This document shows positions 58,857-64,000 of a DNA stretch of 64,000 nucleotides, piece after piece. Both the position numbers and the translations under genes were made by a program. The notes under the pieces are model-generated. The model worked only from the letters and a program-made list of their open reading frames with translations, was not told the DNA's origin and made no database searches. The DNA comes from Flavobacterium resistens (lineage in GTDB: Bacteria; Bacteroidota; Bacteroidia; Flavobacteriales; Flavobacteriaceae), in the NCBI RefSeq assembly GCF_900182645.1, contig NZ_FXTA01000003.1, forward strand, positions 186,001 through 250,000, in the 5' to 3' direction. How positions within the stretch are numbered: position 1 is the stretch's first letter; each line of letters opens with the position of its first letter.

Positions 58857-60119
58857 ATGTCATCTCAAACTAAACAATTCAACATTCACGAAGACTGGAC
58901 CGTAGTAATTCTAGGATTTCTAATTATCGGAATTTCTCTTTTCATATTTCTTCCTCAAGTTCCTGTTTTTAGCTGGTCAAGCACTTCCGATTTATTTACG
59001 AATGTATTTGATTCTAAAAATCTTATAATCCTTTTTATTCAATTTGTATATCTGATTTCCATTGGTACACTTGGTGCTTTTTTAATTGGAAAATCAGTTA
59101 AATATTTTCTATTTACGTTTCCGATAGTGTATATTTTAACATTAATTGCCTTAATTCTAGCAGGAAATTCGGCTATTAAATCTATTAATCTTGAAGCTGT
59201 AATTTTTAGTTTGTTAATAGGTTTAATAATTGGAAATTTCTTTAAACTTCCAGAATGGCTTCGTTCGGCACTTTCTACAGAAGTTTTCGTCAAAATCGGA
59301 TTGGTTTTATTAGGAACTAGTGTTATTTTCTCTGATATTTTAAAGGCAGGTTCATTAGGCTTAATTCAGGCTTTAGTCGTTGTTTTATCGGTTTGGTACT
59401 TTGCCTTTTGGCTTTGCCGAAAATTAAAAGTCGATGATGAATTGACCATGATGATTTCGAGTGCCGTATCTATCTGCGGAGTTTCAGCTGCAATCGCAAC
59501 TTCGGGCGCTATTAAAGGCGATTCAAAAAAACTGTCTTATGTCATTTCTATCGTTTTGGTAACTGCCATTCCAATGATGATTTTCATGCCCATAATTGCC
59601 AAATATTTCAACTTTCCTGAAGAAGTTACCGGCGCATGGCTTGGCGGAAGTATTGATACTTCTGGAGCTGTTGTAGCTTCTGGAACTTTGGTTGGCGAAA
59701 CTGCTTTAAAAATTAGCACCATTGTAAAATTTTCTCAGAATGTATTATTAGGATTAGCCGCTTTTGCAATTTCGGTTTATTGGACTTACACGCATAATAA
59801 ATCGGCTGAAGTTGTGGAATCAAAGCCTACTTTGAAAGTTATTTGGGAACGTTTTCCAAAATTCGTAATTGGTTTTATTCTGGCTTCTCTCCTATTTTCT
59901 TTTTTTATTACTTCAGAAGTCCGAGATTCGGTAAAAGACAGTTTAAAAAATTTGCAGGGAATTTGGTTTGCCTTAGCTTTTACAAGTATTGGTTTAGAAA
60001 CTAATTTTAAAGATCTGCTTTCTAATAACAGTCGTAAACCTCTATACGCTTTTTTAATTGCGCAATTATTCAATGTTATTGTTACGTTGATTATTGCTTA
60101 TTTGCTTTTTGGGAAGTAA
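58857..60119 (+). CDS. YeiH-family putative sulfate exporter
   Basis: A 420-residue membrane protein with about ten helices. Family motifs are VFVKIGLVLLGTSVIF (about 143) and ICGVSAAIATSGAIKGDSKKLSYVI (about 203), with GAWLGGSIDTSGAVVASGTLVG (about 260). The UPF0324/PSE family has been proposed to move sulfate or related anions; direction and substrate remain uncertain. Next to sulfatases, it may export excess sulfate or take it up. Last gene of the first sulfur transcription unit. Confidence 0.88.
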   Translation: MSSQTKQFNIHEDWTVVILGFLIIGISLFIFLPQVPVFSWSSTSDLFTNVFDSKNLIILFIQFVYLISIGTLGAFLIGKSVKYFLFTFPIVYILTLIALILAGNSAIKSINLEAVIFSLLIGLIIGNFFKLPEWLRSALSTEVFVKIGLVLLGTSVIFSDILKAGSLGLIQALVVVLSVWYFAFWLCRKLKVDDELTMMISSAVSICGVSAAIATSGAIKGDSKKLSYVISIVLVTAIPMMIFMPIIAKYFNFPEEVTGAWLGGSIDTSGAVVASGTLVGETALKISTIVKFSQNVLLGLAAFAISVYWTYTHNKSAEVVESKPTLKVIWERFPKFVIGFILASLLFSFFITSEVRDSVKDSLKNLQGIWFALAFTSIGLETNFKDLLSNNSRKPLYAFLIAQLFNVIVTLIIAYLLFGK

Positions 60120-60149
60120 GTTTTGATAATTTTATAGCACTGCAAAATT

Positions 60150-60237
60150 CTCTAGCAAAGTCGCAAAAACGCAAAGTTTTTTATAATCATCAATTATCCA
60201 TTCTGTTTGTCATTTCTCGCTCCTCGAAATGACAAAC
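60150..60237. repeat. Repeat fragments after the YeiH gene
   Basis: A GCAAAGTCGCAAAAACGCAA string (about 60157-60176) resembles a dispersed Flavobacterium repeat by my recollection. A 12-bp inverted repeat GTTTGTCATTTC/GAAATGACAAAC (60205-60216, 60226-60237) is a short form of the STTTCGA hairpins. Confidence 0.5.
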
Positions 60238-60357
60238 TAAATCTTTAATATATTTCCAAACATTATCACAATTACTTAAAAATCAGTAAACTACATTTTA
60301 AAACATTTCTTAATACCTTCTACTTCACTTCTTTTTTCAAAAAAAAATCAAGATTAA

Positions 60358-60388
60358 TTTGGTTTTTACAATATTAAATATAACTTTG
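60358..60388 (+). promoter_or_regulatory. Promoter of the sulfatase 4-cysE-cysK operon
   Basis: TTTG (60358-60361), a 19-nt spacer and TAACTTTG (60381-60388): perfect consensus and the same -7 box as the SusC promoter. Confidence 0.85.
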
Positions 60389-60405
60389 TCTATATAATTA
60401 GTAGA
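60389..60405 (+). promoter_or_regulatory. Sulfur-cluster operator, copy 2
   Basis: TCTATATAATTAGTAGA directly after the -7 box, identical to copy 1 except at two positions in the middle. Confidence 0.65.
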
Positions 60406-60428
60406 GTTTAATATTTAAAACTTACATT

Positions 60429-60515
60429 TTGAAAACAATAGCACACAGAACGTCTTTCATTCTTCCTAAAAATTACGCCTATAACACTTTTTGTTATATG
60501 TGTAGCTGTTGTTAA
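60429..60515 (+). CDS. Cysteine-rich leader peptide 2 (28 codons)
   Basis: Start TTG-AAA-ACA (MKT) and end YNTFCYMCSCC-stop (TAA 60513-60515). Same length as leader peptide 1, with 14 of 28 residues identical, four Cys in the last seven codons, and the same internal hairpin TATAACA/TGTTATA. It precedes a sulfatase, serine acetyltransferase and cysteine synthase, so a role in sensing cysteine supply is expected. The TTG start is inferred from conservation. Confidence 0.7.
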   Translation: MKTIAHRTSFILPKNYAYNTFCYMCSCC

Positions 60516-60525
60516 TTCTTACATT

Positions 60526-60566
60526 GGTTTGTCATGATTTTGCTTCATTTAAAATCGGAACAAACC
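60526..60566 (+). promoter_or_regulatory. Leader 2 stem-loop
   Basis: GGTTTGT-cat-GATTTT, loop GCTTCATTT, AAAATC-gga-ACAAACC: a two-part stem with a symmetric 3x3 internal loop, 10 nt after the leader stop codon, followed by a weak T-rich tail. The analogous stem in leader 1 has a C-G pair where this one has T-A. Confidence 0.55.
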
Positions 60567-60656
60567 CCACTTTTATTCCAATTTCATTTACAATATAGTA
60601 TGCAATTCGCCTCAAACGAAGCTGCGCCTTAATGGTATATAATTAAAAATAAAGGA

Positions 60657-60701
60657 ATTTCTGCGGCAACGGAAAACCTCTATTAAAGAACATTTATCAC
60701 T
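60657..60701 (+). promoter_or_regulatory. Conserved hairpin and 19-nt box, copy 2
   Basis: ATTTCTGCGGCAAC is shared with copy 1; TTTCTG-cggcaa-CGGAAA makes a 6-bp hairpin with one G-U pair. TTAAAGAACATTTATCACT (60683-60701) is identical to copy 1. It ends 34 nt before the sulfatase 4 start. The rest of the 616-nt gap (60120-60735) is covered by the repeat, promoter, operator and leader entries. Confidence 0.7.
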
Positions 60702-60735
60702 TACAAAACAAAAAAAACAAAAAAAGCATTTTAAA

Positions 60736-62391
60736 ATGAATAATAAAATTACCTCAATATTATTTTCTGCCTTAATAACCGGAACTGTCAGTTTTACTAC
60801 AATAAGCGCTCAGAATACAGCAAAACCAAATATCATTCTGATTATGGTAGATGATATGGGATATTCTGATTTAGGAAATTATGGTTCAGAAATTAAAACT
60901 CCCAATCTTGATAAATTAGCGAGTGAAGGTTTGCGTTTGCGCGAATTCTACAATAACTCGATTTGTGCGCCAACGAGAGCTTCTCTCCTAACCGGTCAAT
61001 ATCAGCACAAAGCGGGCGTTGGTTTTTTTGATGTGAATTTAGGATTGCCAGCTTATCAAGGCTATTTAAATAAAGAATCTTTGACTTTAGGAGAAGTGTT
61101 CCATTTTGGCGGCTACAGTACAATTTTATCAGGAAAATGGCACGTTGGTTCTGAAGATCAGGCACAATGGCCCAACCAAAGAGGTTTTGATAAATTTTAC
61201 GGCATCTTAAAAGGCGCATCTAATTATTTTGATACAAAGCCTTTGCCTTTCGGGAAAACGCCCTATCCAGTAAAACTGATTCGTAATAATGAAGAACTGC
61301 ATCCAAAAGACGATTCGTATTATTTTACAGATGAAATTGGAAATAATGCGATCACTTTCTTAGATGAGCAAAACAAAGAAAATAAACCTTTCTTTTTGTA
61401 TTTAGCTTTTACAGCACCACATTGGCCTTTGCAGGCAAAACCGGTTGATATTGCCAAATACAGAGGAAAATTTGATGAAGGTTGGGATATTTTAAGAGAA
61501 AAAAGAATTGAGAAATTAAAAGCAAACGGAATTTTACCAGCCAATCAAACTATTTCGCCAAGAGACCCTGAAGTTCCTGAATGGAGCAAACTGACTTATG
61601 ACGAAAAACAATTCTGGAAAGCAAAAATGGAAGTTTATGCCGCAATGGTCGACAATATGGACCAGAATGTGGGGAAAGTTTTGGATAAATTAAAAGCCCT
61701 TAAAAAAGATAAAAACACACTTATAATTTTCATTTCGGACAATGGCGCTCAAGGCGGATTTAATACTTACAATCCGTTAGGAAGAGGTTTAGTTCGAAAT
61801 GACGGACCAGTTGGAACTTCGGGATCATTTGATTATCAGGAACAAAACTGGGCATATTTATCGAATACGCCACTTCAGCAATATAAAAATAATATGCACG
61901 AAGGCGGTTTCAGTTCGCCGTTTATTGCTTGGTTTCCTTCAAAAATAAAAGCCGGAAGAATTGACAAAGGAACTGGACACATTATTGACCTCGCTCCTAC
62001 TTTCTACGAATTGGCCGGAATTGAATATCCTAAAAATTATAATAACGTAAATACGAATCCGCTTCCGGGGAAAAGTCTGCTTCCTGTTTTATTTGACAAT
62101 GTTTCAGAAGTTAACCGAGGCGAACCACTATTCTGGGAAAGAGCAGGAAACAGAGCGGTTCGTGACGGAAAATGGAAATTGGTTTCGATTTATCCTTCTT
62201 ACGAATGGGAACTGTATAATTTAGAAACAGATCGTGGTGAAACTACCAATGTTGCACAACAAAATCCGGGAATTGTAAACAAACTTTCGGCATCTTATTT
62301 TGAATGGGCAGACCGCACTGGCGTTGTAGAATACAGCAAATTCAGGCTAAAACCGGAGGTAATGCCCGGAGGTGCCTCTCTCAAGAAATAA
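60736..62391 (+). CDS. Sulfatase 4
   Basis: A 551-residue secreted sulfatase. A signal peptide (about 1-26, ending ISAQ) is followed by the metal site IMVDDMGYSDLGNYG (about 37), formylglycine site CAPTRASLLTGQYQ with Cys77, GKWHVGSEDQAQWPNQRGFDKFYG (about 135), and ISDNGAQGGF (about 335). The C-terminal subdomain has ERAGNRAVRDGKWKLV. It is the first gene of the second sulfur operon, with cysE and cysK behind it, so its sulfate is linked to cysteine formation. Confidence 0.93.
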   Translation: MNNKITSILFSALITGTVSFTTISAQNTAKPNIILIMVDDMGYSDLGNYGSEIKTPNLDKLASEGLRLREFYNNSICAPTRASLLTGQYQHKAGVGFFDVNLGLPAYQGYLNKESLTLGEVFHFGGYSTILSGKWHVGSEDQAQWPNQRGFDKFYGILKGASNYFDTKPLPFGKTPYPVKLIRNNEELHPKDDSYYFTDEIGNNAITFLDEQNKENKPFFLYLAFTAPHWPLQAKPVDIAKYRGKFDEGWDILREKRIEKLKANGILPANQTISPRDPEVPEWSKLTYDEKQFWKAKMEVYAAMVDNMDQNVGKVLDKLKALKKDKNTLIIFISDNGAQGGFNTYNPLGRGLVRNDGPVGTSGSFDYQEQNWAYLSNTPLQQYKNNMHEGGFSSPFIAWFPSKIKAGRIDKGTGHIIDLAPTFYELAGIEYPKNYNNVNTNPLPGKSLLPVLFDNVSEVNRGEPLFWERAGNRAVRDGKWKLVSIYPSYEWELYNLETDRGETTNVAQQNPGIVNKLSASYFEWADRTGVVEYSKFRLKPEVMPGGASLKK

Positions 62392-62421
62392 AAACCTTTT
62401 TCTAACCATAAAATAATCATT

Positions 62422-63243
62422 ATGAGTTCATTTTATCAAGAAATAGCAAAACAGCATCATGACTTAGTAATTCTGCCTGAGAAAAAATTAATTCATCAGT
62501 TTATAGATGATTTGTTTGTCATCTTATTTTCGAATACCTCAAAATCATTAGAATCTGAAGCAACGATCAAATACAAATTCAATCAGCTGGAAAAACAGTT
62601 TGACGAATTAGTTTTGGATTTTTCACCAAAAAGTGACCAAAAACAGCAGACCAAAAACTTTTTTGAAGCGATACCAAAATTGCACAAAAAAGCATTAAAC
62701 GATGCTGTAACCATATTTACAAAAGATCCTGCGGCCAAATCTCTGGAAGAAGTGCTATACTCGTATCCTGGTTTTTTCGCTATTGCCGTTTACCGATTTT
62801 CTCATCAGCTTTGGGAGCAGGATTTAAAATTATTAGCACGAACAATTTCAGAATATGCTCATATTAAAACGAGCATCGAAATTCATCCCGGTGCACAAAT
62901 TGGAAAAGATTTTGCAATCGATCACGGAACAGGAATCGTGATTGGAGAAACAACAATTATTGGCGATAATGTACAAATTTATCAAGGCGTTACACTTGGA
63001 GCTTTGAGTGTAAAAAAAGATGAAGCCTTTATAAAAAGACATCCAACTATTGAAGACAATGTCATTATATATGCCAACAGCACCATTCTTGGTGGTCAAA
63101 CTACAGTTGGAAAAGATTCTATAATTGGCGGAAATGTCTGGCTGACGTATACAATTCCTTCCAATTCTGTTGTATATCATAAAAACGAAATTAAAATCAG
63201 AGATAATAATCCTTTCCCTGCACCCATTTTTTATTCTATTTAA
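62422..63243 (+). CDS. cysE: Serine O-acetyltransferase
   Basis: A 273-residue enzyme with an N-terminal helical part (1-about 145) and left-handed beta-helix hexapeptide repeats (about 150-260, [42 protein letters not shown]). The catalytic Asp-His pair is in IDHGTG. It makes O-acetylserine from serine and acetyl-CoA. It lies 30 nt after sulfatase 4 and 14 nt before the cysteine synthase gene, so this is one operon for cysteine synthesis. Confidence 0.92.
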   Translation: MSSFYQEIAKQHHDLVILPEKKLIHQFIDDLFVILFSNTSKSLESEATIKYKFNQLEKQFDELVLDFSPKSDQKQQTKNFFEAIPKLHKKALNDAVTIFTKDPAAKSLEEVLYSYPGFFAIAVYRFSHQLWEQDLKLLARTISEYAHIKTSIEIHPGAQIGKDFAIDHGTGIVIGETTIIGDNVQIYQGVTLGALSVKKDEAFIKRHPTIEDNVIIYANSTILGGQTTVGKDSIIGGNVWLTYTIPSNSVVYHKNEIKIRDNNPFPAPIFYSI

Positions 63244-63257
63244 AAATATCAAAACCA

Positions 63258-64000
63258 ATGAAATATCAAAACATTTTAGAAACCATAGGAAACACTCCTC
63301 ACATTCGATTAAATAAACTTTTTAAATCACATGAAGTGTGGATTAAATTGGAAAAATCAAATCCAGGTTCAAGTATTAAAGACCGAATCGCTCTTGCAAT
63401 GATTGAAGATGCAGAACAAAAAGGACTTATAAATCAAGATACTGTAATTATTGAACCAACTTCAGGAAATACCGGAATTGGACTTTCATTAGTTGCAGCC
63501 GTAAAAGGTTATAAAGTGATTGTGGTAATGCCAGAATCGATGAGTATTGAGCGCAGGAGAATTTTGAATGCCTATGGTGCCGAATATGTTTTGACACCGA
63601 GAGAAAAAGGAACTTCGGGCGCAGTTGAAAGAGCAAAGGAACTTGCTTCAACCATTAAAAACTCGTTTCTTCCTTCACAATTTACCAACAAAGCAAATGT
63701 TGAAATACACGAAAAAACAACCGCTCTAGAAATTTTAGCTGATTTTCCAGACGGAATCGATTATCTAATAACCGGAGTTGGAACTGGAGGTCATATTACA
63801 GGAGTTTCAAAAATATTAAAACAACATTTCCCAAATCTTCAAACTTACGCAGTTGAACCAGCCTTATCACCAGTTTTGAGTGGCGGTTTGCCTTCTCCAC
63901 ATCCATTTCAGGGAATTGGAGCTGGATTTATTCCAGAAGTTTTTAATCGCGAATATGTCGATCATATTTTAACAGTTGATAAAAACGAATCGTACAATTT
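63258..64000 (+). CDS. cysK: Cysteine synthase (PLP-dependent), partial
   Basis: About 247 N-terminal residues; the gene runs off the window end. The PLP lysine is in [14 protein letters not shown] (about 37-50). [25 protein letters not shown] (about 71-95) is the substrate loop, [14 protein letters not shown] the phosphate-binding region and [10 protein letters not shown] the later signature. It joins O-acetylserine and sulfide to give cysteine, the product presumably sensed by the leader peptides. It could be CysM; the missing C-terminus would help decide. Confidence 0.9.
   Translation, partial: MKYQNILETIGNTPHIRLNKLFKSHEVWIKLEKSNPGSSIKDRIALAMIEDAEQKGLINQDTVIIEPTSGNTGIGLSLVAAVKGYKVIVVMPESMSIERRRILNAYGAEYVLTPREKGTSGAVERAKELASTIKNSFLPSQFTNKANVEIHEKTTALEILADFPDGIDYLITGVGTGGHITGVSKILKQHFPNLQTYAVEPALSPVLSGGLPSPHPFQGIGAGFIPEVFNREYVDHILTVDKNESYN

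Noticed and set aside
60581..60624. Short ORFs MQFASNEAAP and MVYN in the second sulfur leader
   Set aside because: They contain no Cys codons and have no counterpart in the first leader.

Overview
The window looks like a piece of a Flavobacterium-type chromosome (phylum Bacteroidota). The DNA is AT-rich. Promoters are of the Bacteroidota TTTG-N19-TAnnTTTG type rather than -35/-10. Genes lack clear Shine-Dalgarno sequences. There is a SusC/SusD pair, the Moco genes include a MoaC-MoaB fusion, and many intergenic gaps hold dispersed palindromic repeats of several families. All functions are read from sequence motifs; no database search was run.

Layout. 1-9.8 kb: housekeeping and accessory genes: a partial VanX/DdpX-type dipeptidase, a lipoprotein, a fatty acid desaturase, a GH9 hydrolase with a ThuA protein, a tRNA Ser-Pro-Arg cluster, a thiolase, an NlpC/P60 peptidase, an Xre/RES toxin-antitoxin pair and an AraC regulator. 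9.9-15.5 kb: a cluster of small redox enzymes (aldo/keto reductase, MdaB-like quinone reductase, ABM monooxygenase, quinone oxidoreductase, DUF3291), a methyltransferase and a LysR regulator. 15.6-17.8 kb: a DUF2130 coiled-coil protein and a META-domain lipoprotein.

18-45.5 kb is a nitrate assimilation island: NirB, NirD, DUF4202, a NarX-like sensor kinase and response regulator, NarK, a porin, an Fnr-like regulator with an N-terminal cysteine cluster, a 1172-residue nitrate reductase fused to FAD/[2Fe-2S] electron-transfer modules, a rubredoxin-tailed sulfite/nitrite-reductase-like protein, and a minus-strand operon for molybdenum cofactor and siroheme (moeA, TSUP transporter, mobA, cobA, moaD, moeB, moaE, moaCB, moaA). 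Several of its promoters share a palindrome of the form A(C/A)GTAT-N2-ATAC(T/G)T, sometimes abutting the -7 box.

45.5-64 kb is a sulfur-scavenging island: SusC/SusD, four secreted sulfatases, a 39-residue membrane protein, a sterol-desaturase-family enzyme, a rhodanese-thioredoxin protein, a YeiH-type transporter, serine acetyltransferase and cysteine synthase. Both transcription units (SusC at 46.4 kb and sulfatase 4 at 60.7 kb) start with the same elaborate leader: a perfect promoter, a TCTA-N9-TAGA dyad at the predicted start of transcription, a previously unannotated 28-codon ORF ending in a run of cysteine codons (CYMCxCC-stop), a stem-loop, and a conserved hairpin plus a 19-nt box. The first leader has a second Cys-rich ORF (MKNMQTCCCK). 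I interpret this as a cysteine-sensing attenuator that couples sulfatase and cysteine-synthesis expression to charged tRNA-Cys supply. It is the strongest candidate here for an undescribed system.
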